Positions 1-7,643 of a stretch of 64,000 nt of DNA are shown here, piece by piece (the stretch's first letter is position 1; every line of letters begins with the position of its first letter). A program made the translations under genes and the position numbers. The notes under the pieces are model-generated. The model searched no databases. It saw only the letters and a program-made list of their open reading frames with translations, and was not told where the DNA came from. The stretch is from Mucilaginibacter paludis DSM 18603 (GTDB taxonomy: Bacteria > Bacteroidota > Bacteroidia > Sphingobacteriales > Sphingobacteriaceae): NCBI RefSeq assembly GCF_000166195.2, contig NZ_CM001403.1, positions 7,056,877-7,120,876 of the forward strand, read 5' to 3'.

Positions 1-71
1 TTTAGTTTTAAAGCATCAGCAACCAGTTGTTTAATGTCGGTAACGTCGTGTACGGAAGAGAATAATTTCAT
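1..71 (-). CDS. N-acetyl/N-succinylornithine carbamoyltransferase, N-terminal fragment
   Basis: Only the first 23 codons are inside the window; the gene runs off the left edge. The start reads MKLFSSVHDVTDIKQLVADA, which resembles the N-terminus of the Bacteroidota carbamoyltransferase that acts on acylated ornithine (known in Bacteroides as the succinylornithine enzyme). It lies 79 bp downstream of argD on the same strand, where this pathway step is expected. Which acyl group is used cannot be told from the fragment. Confidence 0.72.
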   Translation of the reverse strand, partial: MKLFSSVHDVTDIKQLVADALKL

Positions 72-150
72 TTTTAGTATTAAAATAGATAAAACGATGT
101 TGTTTTTTGACAGGCAGGATACTATCCCATCAGTCAAAATAAAAACCAAT

Positions 151-1305
151 TTATGAATGGCTAACCACCGCGCTGGCTTTTAAAACTGTGGTAAATGCCT
201 CTAAAAAACGGTCGGCATGAGCTTTGGTTAAATTTAAAGCCGGTAATAGCCTGATTACGTTTGGTTTGGCTTCGCCGGTAAAAATATGGTGCTTAAATAA
301 CAGCTCCTTTTTTACGTGGGCCAGTTCTTCGGGCAATTCAATGCCAATCATCAGGCCACGCCCGCGTACCTCTTTAACTTCCTGAAATTTGTTTAACTCG
401 GCAATCAGGTAGCCACCAACTTCGGCTGCGTTTTGCATCAGCTTATCCTGCTCCATTACCTCTAAAACGGCCAGCGCTGCTGCGCAGGCCAAATGGTTGC
501 CGCCAAAAGTAGTACCCAGCATATAATAAACAGGTTTTATTTTTGGTGCGATGGATATGGCGCCGATAGGGAAGCCGTTGCCCATACCTTTAGCCATGCT
601 GTAAATATCGGCGTTGATGCCTGCAAAATCGTGCGAGTAAAATTTGCCGGTACGGCCATATCCGCATTGTACGGAGTCGGCAATAAATACGGTGTTGTTT
701 TCGTCGCACAGGGTGCGGATCTTCCTCAGGAAGCTTTCAGTGGCCACCTGGATGCCACCAACACCTTGTATCCCCTCGATAATAACCGACGAAATTTGAT
801 CTTTATTGTCGGCGAAAGCCTGCTCAAGCGCAGCCTCATCACACCAGGGCAAAAATATTACATTGTCGGTTTCGTTAACCGGCGCAACAATTTTAGGGTT
901 ATCTGTAACGGCAACCGCTAAGGATGTACGCCCGTGAAAAGCCTTGCGGAAAGCGATGATTTTTTTACGGCCGTTATAAAACGATGCCAGTTTTAAAGCG
1001 TTCTCGTTAGCCTCGGCGCCGGAGTTCACCAGGAACAGTTGGTAATCTTCTTTACCGGATACATGGCCCAGTTTGGTAGCCAGTTCCTGCTGTAAAGGGA
1101 TCTCGATAGAGTTGGAATAAAAGCCGATTTGATGTAACTGGGTTTCCAGTCGTTCTACATAATGTGGATGGGTGTGGCCAATGGATATTACGGCGTGGCC
1201 ACCGTATAAATCGAGATATTCGGTACCATTTTCATCGTATACAAGGCTCCCTTTGCCTTTAACAATTTCAATGTTGTTGATAGGATAAACATCAAATAAT
1301 TTCAT
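151..1305 (-). CDS. argD: Acetylornithine (or succinylornithine) aminotransferase
   Basis: A PLP-dependent class III aminotransferase of 384 residues, which converts N-acylglutamate semialdehyde to N-acylornithine in cytosolic arginine synthesis. Visible landmarks are the cofactor-phosphate loop NSGAEAN (about 94-100), the PLP-ring aspartate in FIADSVQCGYGRTG (D210) and the Schiff-base lysine in SMAKGMGNGFPIGA (K239). Length is normal for ArgD. It is followed by the acylornithine carbamoyltransferase and preceded, after a 1.1 kb repeat-filled gap, by argC, so it belongs to the arginine cluster. The repeats may separate its transcription from the upstream genes. Ornithine- or GABA-type aminotransferases share this fold; the arginine context decides. 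Confidence 0.93.
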   Translation of the reverse strand: MKLFDVYPINNIEIVKGKGSLVYDENGTEYLDLYGGHAVISIGHTHPHYVERLETQLHQIGFYSNSIEIPLQQELATKLGHVSGKEDYQLFLVNSGAEANENALKLASFYNGRKKIIAFRKAFHGRTSLAVAVTDNPKIVAPVNETDNVIFLPWCDEAALEQAFADNKDQISSVIIEGIQGVGGIQVATESFLRKIRTLCDENNTVFIADSVQCGYGRTGKFYSHDFAGINADIYSMAKGMGNGFPIGAISIAPKIKPVYYMLGTTFGGNHLACAAALAVLEVMEQDKLMQNAAEVGGYLIAELNKFQEVKEVRGRGLMIGIELPEELAHVKKELLFKHHIFTGEAKPNVIRLLPALNLTKAHADRFLEAFTTVLKASAVVSHS

Positions 1306-1371
1306 TTTCTTTTGAAGTTAAAGGTGAATGGTTAAGTCATTCACAAGTTTTAATATTGTTAAATCTCCACG

Positions 1372-1473
1372 CGTCATTGCGAGGAACGAAGCAATCTCTA
1401 CATAAGCAGAGCGTCTTTGTAATTCGCCCTGTATAGTTTAGAGATTGCTTCGTCGTACCTCCTCGCAATGACG
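1372..1473. repeat. 102-bp palindromic interspersed repeat (family D), copy 1
   Basis: The ends form a perfect 13-bp inverted repeat (CGTCATTGCGAGG at 1372, its complement ending at 1473). Inside them the arms pair further through GAAGCAATCTCT and AGAGATTGCTTC, so the transcript would fold into a long hairpin. No protein is encoded. It resembles REP/MITE-like elements with the CATTGCGAGGAACGAAGCAATC core that recur in many bacterial genomes. Confidence 0.85.
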
Positions 1474-1533
1474 TGCGGGGGGAGGTGCGACGAGCCGGTT
1501 AAATCTTCACGCGTCGTCAATCAAATCTACACA

Positions 1534-1635
1534 CGTCATTGCGAGGAACGAAGCAATTTCTACGTAAGCATAGCGTCTTTGTAATTCGCCCTGTATAGTT
1601 TAGAGATTGCTTCGTCGTACCTCCTTATAATGACG
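1534..1635. repeat. Palindromic interspersed repeat (family D), copy 2
   Basis: Same 102-bp layout as the copy at 1372, with a few substitutions; its right end has decayed (TCCTTATAATGACG instead of TCCTCGCAATGACG). Between the two copies lies a shared spacer ending in GACGAGCCGGTTAAATCTTCACGCG, which recurs at 2180-2207, so the unit plus spacer was duplicated as a block. Confidence 0.8.
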
Positions 1636-1669
1636 TATTGCTAAGGCGCTGATTATCAGTACGTCTATT

Positions 1670-1925
1670 TTGCGTTGATAATCAGTATTCTTAATTTACT
1701 ACATCGGCACGCTCAATCGCCGCGTGAAGGGCTGTTACTTTTGTCTTGACACAAAAGTAACCAAAAAGTCAAGACTGCCCGATCCTTCCGCCCACAGGCC
1801 AGCTCCCGGCCCGGCGTGCAGTCTGGCCTTTGCCCGCTTTTACCTCTGCACCCAAAAAACACGAGTTTCAAACGTCATCTCTGTTTTTTTGTGGCACCCG
1901 GTTGGATACTTAGCATGACAGCTTT
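1670..1925. repeat. Interspersed repeat family B, copy 1
   Basis: About 250 bp of non-coding sequence shared with 26290-26560, 37660-38060 and the repeat disrupted by the IS630-type element (56500-58130). Landmarks are TCGGCACGCTCAATCGCCGC, TTTGTCTTGACACAAAAGT, GATCCTTCCGCCCACAGGCC and CCGGCCCGGCGTGCAG. Short open frames through it are repeat artefacts. Confidence 0.8.
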
Positions 1926-2080
1926 CGCGCATAAAAAAGGGGTGTCATGCTGAGCCTGTCGAAGCACGGTGTGGTGGCCTCTACATGCGGCATTCCCTTG
2001 CCATTTCACCCTTCATCCCTGCCTTTTTTCGGTTGGCCGGATCCTCCTCGCAATCACGTGCGGGGGGAGGTGCGCCAAAT

Positions 2081-2166
2081 AAGCAATCTCTACATAGGCA
2101 GAGCGTCTTTGCAAGTTAGCCCTGTACAGTTTAGAGATTGCTTCGTCGTACCTCCTCGCAATGACG
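2081..2166. repeat. Palindromic interspersed repeat (family D), copy 3, left-truncated
   Basis: Carries the right part of family D (AGCAATCTCTACATAGGCAG through CCTCGCAATGACG), but the left end is replaced by a GTGCGGGGGGAGGTGCG tract that otherwise follows intact copies. This looks like recombination between neighbouring copies. Confidence 0.7.
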
Positions 2167-2226
2167 TGCGGGGGGAGGTGCGACGAGCCGGTTAAATCTT
2201 CACGCGCCATCAATTAAATCTACACA

Positions 2227-2328
2227 CGTCATTGCGAGGAACGAAGCAATCTCTACGTAAGCAGAGCGTCTTTGTAATTCGCCCTGTATAGTTTAGAGAT
2301 TGCTTCGTCGTACCTCCTCGCAATGACG
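2227..2328. repeat. Palindromic interspersed repeat (family D), copy 4
   Basis: A full 102-bp copy with the perfect 13-bp terminal inverted repeat, matching the copy at 1372 almost throughout. It lies 65 bp beyond the argC stop codon. Together the D and B repeats account for nearly all of the gap between argC and argD. Confidence 0.82.
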
Positions 2329-2393
2329 TGCGGTGCGATACGTTATGGCTTCTATTGGTGCTTCTCGCAAGCACCATTTTTTTATCTTCAAGC

Positions 2394-3467
2394 TTAAAAA
2401 GCTACCGCTTTCAATCTCAATCCCGCTGTTTCATCAAGGCCGAACAGCAAATTCATGTTTTGTACGGCCTGGCCTGATGCTCCTTTGAGCAGGTTATCCA
2501 TAATGCTGATGATGAGCAACTTGTTGCCATGTTTTTTTACCTGGATAAAGCATTTATTGGTGTTTACAATTTGCTTTAAATCGATATTGCGGTTGGTTAC
2601 ATGGGTAAACGGGTGCCCGGCATAATATTCGGTATACAGGGCTGTGGCTTCCTCTTCGGTTAAATCGCAGTCGGTATAAATGGATGCGATGATTCCCCGG
2701 GTAAAATCGCCCCGGTAGGGGATGAAATTTAGGGTGCCTACTGCCGTATCGGGTTGTAATTGCTTTAACGACTCGCCAATTTCGTTCAGGTGCTGATGGT
2801 CAAACGCTTTGTATACCGATAGGTTATCATTTCGCCAGGTGAAGTGCGATGTGGGCGACAAACTCTGGCCTGCGCCGGTTGAGCCTGTTGTAGCCGTAAT
2901 GTGTACTTCGTGGGTTAATAATGCTTTTGATGCAAGGGGTAACAAACCTAATTGCAAACAAGTGGCAAAGCAACCCGGGTTGGCAATGTTTTTTGCCGTG
3001 CGGATAGCCTCGCGGTTTAACTCCGGCAGGCCGTAAACAAACTGGCGCAGGGTAGGTTCAGGGTCGGCGGTGATGGTTTTGAGCTGGAACTTTGAGTTAT
3101 GGCTCAGTCTGAAATCCTGGCTCAGGTCGATAATCTTTACCTGTGGTGCTACAGGCACCGCATCTAAAAACTTTTTGGCATCGCCATGGCCAACACATAA
3201 AAACAGCACGTCGATATCATCCGATATTTCTCCGCTGAATTTGAGGTCGGTTTCGCCAAACAGATCGGTATGTACTTCGTAAACGTAGTTACCCGTATTG
3301 CTGTTGCTGTGTATAAACGCAATTTCAACATGGGGGTGATTGATAAGGATACGCAACAACTCGCCACCGGTATAACCGGCACCGCCAATAATACCGGCCC
3401 GTACAGTGATCGGCTTTTCCGGATCTGTATTGAGGGCGGGCTCTGTGGTGTTATGATTGTAGTGCAT
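2394..3467 (-). CDS. argC: N-acetyl-gamma-glutamyl-phosphate reductase
   Basis: NADPH-dependent reductase that makes N-acylglutamate semialdehyde in arginine synthesis. The N-terminal Rossmann motif VRAGIIGGAGYTGGELLR is clear, as is the catalytic-cysteine region NPGCFATCLQLGLLPL; the C-terminal dimerisation/catalytic half follows at normal length. I chose the ATG at 3465-3467 (357 residues): the frame is open further upstream, but the longer form would overlap the cupin gene and adds residues unlike the family. No clear Shine-Dalgarno is seen, only an AT-rich TTAAATTAATAATT leader. It lies 10 bp after the cupin gene, so the two are probably co-transcribed. Confidence 0.95.
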   Translation of the reverse strand: MHYNHNTTEPALNTDPEKPITVRAGIIGGAGYTGGELLRILINHPHVEIAFIHSNSNTGNYVYEVHTDLFGETDLKFSGEISDDIDVLFLCVGHGDAKKFLDAVPVAPQVKIIDLSQDFRLSHNSKFQLKTITADPEPTLRQFVYGLPELNREAIRTAKNIANPGCFATCLQLGLLPLASKALLTHEVHITATTGSTGAGQSLSPTSHFTWRNDNLSVYKAFDHQHLNEIGESLKQLQPDTAVGTLNFIPYRGDFTRGIIASIYTDCDLTEEEATALYTEYYAGHPFTHVTNRNIDLKQIVNTNKCFIQVKKHGNKLLIISIMDNLLKGASGQAVQNMNLLFGLDETAGLRLKAVAF

Positions 3468-3477
3468 AATTATTAAT

Positions 3478-3876
3478 TTAAAGTACGTTTTGCCTATCGT
3501 TGTTGGTTGATGGGCTCGAATAAAAAATAAACTCCAGGTCGGTATTAACGTTGTTGCTGATGTAATGCTTTTGCCCGGCTTTAATTTCAATCCCCTCGTT
3601 AGGTTTTAAAATGTGTTCCGTGCCATCAATGTTGATGGTGGCCCTTCCGGTTAAAATAAAAAAGAACTGGTTGGCAACCTCGTGGTAGTGCAATTGCTCC
3701 CGGGTATCGGGCGGCATTAATTCCTGCTTAATGGATAGGGCTTCGGTATCAACAAAGTTCCAGCCATAGCAATCATCGCCCCAGGTGTACTGGTTAAGGC
3801 AGTTTGATTTAGAAACCGCCCCAAGCGCCAATGGTAAATCTGCCGCCGTTACATCATTTTTTATGTCGTTATCCAT
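3478..3876 (-). CDS. Cupin-domain protein within the arginine operon
   Basis: A 132-residue single-domain cupin. Cupin motif 1 is recognisable around REQLHYHEVANQFFFILTG and motif 2 around GIEIKAGQKHYISNN, giving three candidate metal-binding histidines and a glutamate on a small beta-barrel. It sits between argG (31 bp upstream) and argC (10 bp downstream) on the same strand, so it is almost certainly co-transcribed with them. No step of arginine synthesis is known to need a cupin. It could bind a small ligand, act as an isomerase or epimerase, or be a passenger. The function is not inferred. Confidence 0.85.
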   Translation of the reverse strand: MDNDIKNDVTAADLPLALGAVSKSNCLNQYTWGDDCYGWNFVDTEALSIKQELMPPDTREQLHYHEVANQFFFILTGRATINIDGTEHILKPNEGIEIKAGQKHYISNNVNTDLEFIFYSSPSTNNDRQNVL

Positions 3877-3907
3877 ATTTATTTTTTATCCCCGTAAGGG
3901 GATAAAA

Positions 3908-5095
3908 TTAGCCGTTTACTTTATGGTAGATCATTACCTGGTTACCAAATATTTTGGAGAAACCTTTTACATCCTCACCGCTCCATGAGTTGTTCATTTC
4001 GCCGTATGTGCCAAATTTATTCGACATCAAATCATGATCCGATTCGATACCGATAACCTGGAAGCGGTAGGGGTGAAGCTCAACAAACACTTTACCGCTT
4101 ACATAAGTTTGGGTATCGGTTAAAAAAGCCTCAATGTTGCGCATAATAGGGTCGTGAAACTGCCCTTCGTGCAACCAGTTGCCATAGAAAGACGATAACT
4201 GGTCTTTCCACGATAGTTGCCATTTGGTTAACACATGTTTCTCTAAAGTATGGTGCGCTTTGATGATGATGATAGGCGCGGCGGCTTCAAAACCTACGCG
4301 GCCCTTAATGCCGATGATGGTATCGCCAACGTGAATATCGCGGCCAATGCCATAAGGCTGGGCAATAGCTTGCAGCGCCTGGATGGCCTTGGTAGGGTGG
4401 GCATAAGTGGTACCGTCGATACCAATCAGCTCGCCTTTTTCAAAAGTAAGCTCCAGTTTTTTAGGCTCGGTTTGCGATACCTGGGTTGGCCAGGCTTCTT
4501 CGGGCAGGCCCTGGTTGGATGTTAAAGTTTCGCGGCCGCCAACTGATGTACCCCAGATGCCTTTGTTAATGGAGTATTTGGCTTTCTCAAAATTCATTTC
4601 AACACCGTGTTCCTTCAGGTATTTAATTTCCTCTTCGCGACTCAGCTTTAAATCGCGGATGGGGGTTAATATCTGTACTTCGGGCACCAGGATATTGAAG
4701 ATCATATCAAACCTCACCTGATCGTTACCGGCGCCGGTGCTGCCGTGGGCAACGTACTCGGCATTAATTTCTTTGGCGTAGTTGGCAATGGCAGTAGCCT
4801 GGCTAACACGCTCGGCACTAACTGACAGGGGGTAGGTATTGTTTTTTAATACGTTGCCATAAACTAAATAACGGATGCAGGTATTGTAAAAGTTGATGGT
4901 TTCGTCAACTACGTGGTGCGATGTAACACCCATTTCGTAGGCGCGTTTTTCAACCGCTTGTAATTCTTCCTCGCTAAAACCACCGGTATTTACAATTACC
5001 GAATGTACCTCCATGTCCAGGTCACGGGTTAAATAAATACAGCAGAATGAGGTATCTAAACCACCGCTGTATGCCAATACTACTTTTTTCTTCAT
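3908..5095 (-). CDS. argG: Argininosuccinate synthase
   Basis: Joins citrulline and aspartate with ATP to give argininosuccinate, the penultimate arginine step. The N-terminal PP-loop is plain (MKKKVVLAYSGGLDTSFC, residues 1-18), as are the GSTGAGNDQVRFD substrate motif and GIWGTSVGGRE. The length of 395 residues is normal. In Bacteroidota, argG typically lies in one cluster with argC, argD and the acylornithine carbamoyltransferase, as here. The upstream gap to the GNAT gene is 192 bp and is filled by GTCCATGG-type repeats. Confidence 0.96.
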   Translation of the reverse strand: MKKKVVLAYSGGLDTSFCCIYLTRDLDMEVHSVIVNTGGFSEEELQAVEKRAYEMGVTSHHVVDETINFYNTCIRYLVYGNVLKNNTYPLSVSAERVSQATAIANYAKEINAEYVAHGSTGAGNDQVRFDMIFNILVPEVQILTPIRDLKLSREEEIKYLKEHGVEMNFEKAKYSINKGIWGTSVGGRETLTSNQGLPEEAWPTQVSQTEPKKLELTFEKGELIGIDGTTYAHPTKAIQALQAIAQPYGIGRDIHVGDTIIGIKGRVGFEAAAPIIIIKAHHTLEKHVLTKWQLSWKDQLSSFYGNWLHEGQFHDPIMRNIEAFLTDTQTYVSGKVFVELHPYRFQVIGIESDHDLMSNKFGTYGEMNNSWSGEDVKGFSKIFGNQVMIYHKVNG

Positions 5096-5104
5096 TGTGT
5101 AATT

Positions 5105-5282
5105 TTTAGTCCATGGTCCATAGTCGATGGTCCATGGGGTGTTTGTTTAGTCCATGGTCCATAGTCGATGGTCCATGGGGTGTTTTTTTAGTTCATAGTC
5201 CATGGTGTTTAGTCCATAGTCCATAATGTCAGTCGATCGCCGATAGTTTTTTCCATGGACCATGGACTATCGACTATGGACC
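5105..5282. repeat. Tandem and inverted GTCCATGGTCCATAGTCGATGG repeat array
   Basis: Two near-identical 40-bp direct repeats (starting about 5109 and 5149) are followed by two shorter degenerate units and then, at 5252-5282, by an inverted copy (CCATGGACCATGGACTATCG). The whole can fold into a long imperfect hairpin between the GNAT gene and argG. It has no coding potential. Confidence 0.8.
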
Positions 5283-5287
5283 ACTCT

Positions 5288-5929
5288 TCAATAATCCTGT
5301 CCTATTTTTTTCAATGCGTTTTCAATCCGCTCGAGCAGGGTAGCTTTGTGCGTAATTTTTTTCATTTTTTCTTCGTACTCTTTTTGCTTTTCGGCTGGGT
5401 CAAACAGCATGGCGGTACACATGCAGTTTTTGCGGCCTTTGCTCATTAAAATATCGTAGTTTACACAGCTGGTACAGCCCTTCCAAAAATCCTCGTCCTG
5501 CGTTAATTCCGAGTAGGTTACGGGCTCGTAGCCCAGGTCGGAGTTGATTTTCATTACCGCAAGGCCCGTAGTTAAACCAAATATTTTAGCGTGCGGGTAT
5601 TTAGTGCGCGATAATTCGAACACTTTGTGCTTGATGGCTTTGGCTAAACCAACCTTTCTGAATTCGGGATTAACAATTAAACCCGAATTGGCCACAAAAT
5701 CGCCGTGGCTCCAGGTTTCAATATAGCAAAAACCCGCCCAGGTGCCATCCTTATACAAAGCAATTACAGCTTTGCCTTCCAGCATTTTATCGGCCACATA
5801 TTCGGGCGAACGGCGGGCTATACCCGTACCACGCGCTTTTGCTGATTCGGCCATCTCGTCGCATATCGCCTGTGCATATTCAACATGTTGTCCGGTGGCA
5901 ACCTGAATATCAAAATCTTGTATGGTCAT
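5288..5929 (-). CDS. GNAT N-acyltransferase, candidate N-acylglutamate synthase of the arginine operon
   Basis: A 213-residue GNAT-fold protein. The acyl-CoA pyrophosphate loop is visible as NPEFRKVGLAKAIK, with the preceding beta-strand ANSGLIV. It is the first gene of the arginine cluster, where a first-step enzyme (acyl-CoA plus glutamate) would otherwise be missing. Bacteroidota lack a classical ArgA, and a GNAT protein in this position is thought to make N-acylglutamate. Odd features are a cysteine-rich segment (CTSCVNYD and NCMC within about 20 residues) that might bind metal, and a lysine-rich helical tail. The enzymatic role is inferred from family and context. Confidence 0.8.
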   Translation of the reverse strand: MTIQDFDIQVATGQHVEYAQAICDEMAESAKARGTGIARRSPEYVADKMLEGKAVIALYKDGTWAGFCYIETWSHGDFVANSGLIVNPEFRKVGLAKAIKHKVFELSRTKYPHAKIFGLTTGLAVMKINSDLGYEPVTYSELTQDEDFWKGCTSCVNYDILMSKGRKNCMCTAMLFDPAEKQKEYEEKMKKITHKATLLERIENALKKIGQDY

Positions 5930-5953
5930 TTAAAAAGAAAATATGAATTGGAA

Positions 5954-5981
5954 AATTAAATGGCCGTTTGGGGCCTTAATT
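5954..5981 (-). promoter_or_regulatory. Hairpin in the leader of the arginine operon, possible attenuator
   Basis: On the minus strand, AATTAAGGCC and GGCC(AT)TTAATT pair as a 10-bp stem with a two-base bulge and a six-base loop, 25 bp before the GNAT start, followed by a weak T-rich tract. A second A/T hairpin (GGAAAAAGAAA with TTTTTTTTTCC) lies just upstream at about 5993-6017. They fall between the candidate leader peptide and the first structural gene, where attenuator structures would be. Function is inference. Confidence 0.35.
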
Positions 5982-6045
5982 GAAACAGATGATGGAAAAA
6001 AAAATGTTTTCTTTTTCCGGGATAGGACGATGATCGAATGATCAA

Positions 6046-6171
6046 TCAAACCCTTGGTATAAAAAGCCTTCGTCGGGAAGTGGAGAATACAAAAACAGTA
6101 GAAACCAAAGCACGAGCTACCGGGGCATAAACCGCCCTGGTTAATAACGTATTTAAGGTTTGCTTATTCAT
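6046..6171 (-). CDS. Candidate arginine-rich leader peptide of the arginine operon
   Basis: A 41-codon frame starting at the ATG at 6169-6171, preceded by an AT-rich TTAATTATA leader. It ends with STSRRRLFIPRV and contains six arginines, three consecutive and near the C-terminus, 116 bp upstream of the arginine operon. Leader peptides rich in the end-product residue control transcription attenuation in many amino-acid operons. Here stalling at the Arg-Arg-Arg run could alter the folding of the hairpins that follow. No homologue is recognised, and a chance frame cannot be excluded. Confidence 0.4.
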   Translation of the reverse strand: MNKQTLNTLLTRAVYAPVARALVSTVFVFSTSRRRLFIPRV

Positions 6172-6208
6172 TATAATTAATGTTTTTGTTAAGCTTTGAA
6201 TTTTACTG

Positions 6209-6242
6209 CAAAATAGGGTATAATTTTTTGATTTTACAACAA
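6209..6242 (-). promoter_or_regulatory. Possible promoter of the arginine operon
   Basis: On the minus strand a TATTTTG box (6209-6215) resembles the Bacteroidota -7 consensus TAnnTTTG with one base missing. A TTG lies about 21 bp upstream (6237-6239), near the -33 spacing. A transcript from here would carry the whole candidate leader peptide. Confidence 0.3.
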
Positions 6243-6331
6243 ACATTTTTTAAAATAACATGGAGTTAACATGTTATTGCGCCCGTGGGCAATGGGCTAA
6301 ACTATAGGTTTACAAAAACCTTTTGAAACAA

Positions 6332-6362
6332 AAAAGCAGCATTACAATACGGTAATGCTGCC
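6332..6362 (-). terminator. Intrinsic terminator of the peroxiredoxin-like gene
   Basis: On the minus strand GCAGCATTAC and GTAATGCTGC (6336-6345 and 6352-6361) form a perfect 10-bp stem with a six-base loop, followed by TTTTTTGTTTC. It lies 41 bp past the stop codon of the gene at 6403. Confidence 0.85.
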
Positions 6363-6402
6363 AAACTTAAACAATGATTAAACTATGCAATGCTATATAC
6401 TG

Positions 6403-7017
6403 CTAACGGGCTGCGGATTGCTTAACGGCAGTTAGCAAATCTGCAGAATTGAGGCTTTCTGTAAAATCCTGCTCTACATGGTCGTAAATAATTTGCCTTG
6501 AGGGCGATATCACATAGGTGGCAAGCAGGGGCACATTGTTATCAATACCCGAAAACCTGTTCCATATCGGGTCGCTTTCAGAGTAGAGCCTGAATTTTTC
6601 GGCAATGCTGTATTGATAATCGAAGTAAAAATTAAGCGACAGGTTATTGTTCCAGGCAATTTTTTCGGCGCTTTCCTTTTCGTCGCTTACAATGAGCAAA
6701 TTGCCGCCCGCAGCGCTGATTTCGTGCTGTAAAGCATCCAGGTTTTTAAGTAATGCCAGGCCATGATCTTTCCATTGTGCCGAATAGAAAGCAATAACCA
6801 AGGGTTTAGTTAAAATATCGCGCAGCAAAATAGTGTTTCTAACCTCGCGGCCATTAAAAAACTTTTGCCATTTGCCATGCTCCCTTTGCAAAGTAAAATC
6901 GGGCGAAAGGTTGCCTGCAGTTAGCGGAATAAGTGCTTTGTGTTTTTTTAAAGGTATATTGAGTTCGGTAATGATTTCTGAAAGATCAAAATAAGGTATA
7001 TAGTTTAATGCTAACAT
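6403..7017 (-). CDS. Peroxiredoxin/thioredoxin-fold protein without any cysteine
   Basis: A 204-residue protein with the AhpC/TSA-like layout: an entry segment AGNLSPDFTLQ, then a strand PLVIAFYSAQWKDHGLALLKNL where peroxiredoxins carry the peroxidatic cysteine, and a later VSDEKESAEKIAWNNNLSLNFYFD and YVISPSRQIIYDHVE typical of the fold. No cysteine is present anywhere, so neither a peroxidatic nor a CxxC thiol exists; it is probably not a redox enzyme and may be a binding or regulatory relative. It is a single gene with its own terminator. A TATATTTG box on the minus strand at 7201-7208 could serve as its distant promoter. Confidence 0.75.
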   Translation of the reverse strand: MLALNYIPYFDLSEIITELNIPLKKHKALIPLTAGNLSPDFTLQREHGKWQKFFNGREVRNTILLRDILTKPLVIAFYSAQWKDHGLALLKNLDALQHEISAAGGNLLIVSDEKESAEKIAWNNNLSLNFYFDYQYSIAEKFRLYSESDPIWNRFSGIDNNVPLLATYVISPSRQIIYDHVEQDFTESLNSADLLTAVKQSAAR

Positions 7018-7643
7018 GATGTTATGATATTGAAGATGGTGAACTATTAAATTATTGAAGTGATTTGATACGCAGGATTAAAAATTAAGCACACATATAA
7101 CAACGCATTATAAACCGGTTTTTACCAATGGTTATAACTGTTTGCGCTGTTGTAGTTGTTGTGTAGCGTTTCATAATGATATCTTTAAATTTAATGAATA
7201 CAAATATACTATAATGTATATGGATTTTATAGTCTTTATTTAAAATAATTTTAGATATCTGTAAATCAATATTATAAATTTGTTTTATGCTCTCTGTGGG
7301 GTGCTTTATGTGCTTGTTGGCTAAATAGTGGTTTGAGGCTTAGATAATTTAAACAAAGCAGATTATTTTACGTTAAAACGTATACCAATACATCAACCTT
7401 TCTATACATTACCTTTAGTGAATTTTGCCTTCCGAAGATTTATTCACTGCTTTTTACATAGTTAAAAGTAAATGTGTTTATTTTTAGTAAATTACAATTG
7501 CAATAATCTTGAGCCTGGTGTTCAATATTAACAAAGATTAACGGTTTGTTTATATGTTATCCGGTTTAATGTGCCTATCTTAGCAAAATTCTGCACAGTT
7601 ATAATCCTTAAATGTTTTAGCCCCCTAACTTAAAAAAATTTAA
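7018..7643. other. AT-rich intergenic region between divergent genes
   Basis: About 620 bp without a credible gene between the divergent peroxiredoxin-like gene and the desaturase. It carries a perfect TAnnTTTG box on the minus strand (7201-7208) and, on the plus strand, a TATCTTAG near-match (7576-7583) about 60 bp before the desaturase start. No repeat family or RNA gene is recognised. Confidence 0.5.

Noticed and set aside
493..921. A 142-codon plus-strand frame inside argD
   Set aside because: It is antisense to a well-conserved enzyme, has no recognisable protein features and is a codon-structure shadow.
1724..2213. Several open frames of 60-80 codons on both strands between argC and argD
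   Set aside because: All lie in interspersed repeats B and D, and other copies of the same repeats break the frames.
3468..3590. Upstream extension of argC
   Set aside because: It would overlap the cupin gene by more than 100 bp and adds residues not typical of the family.
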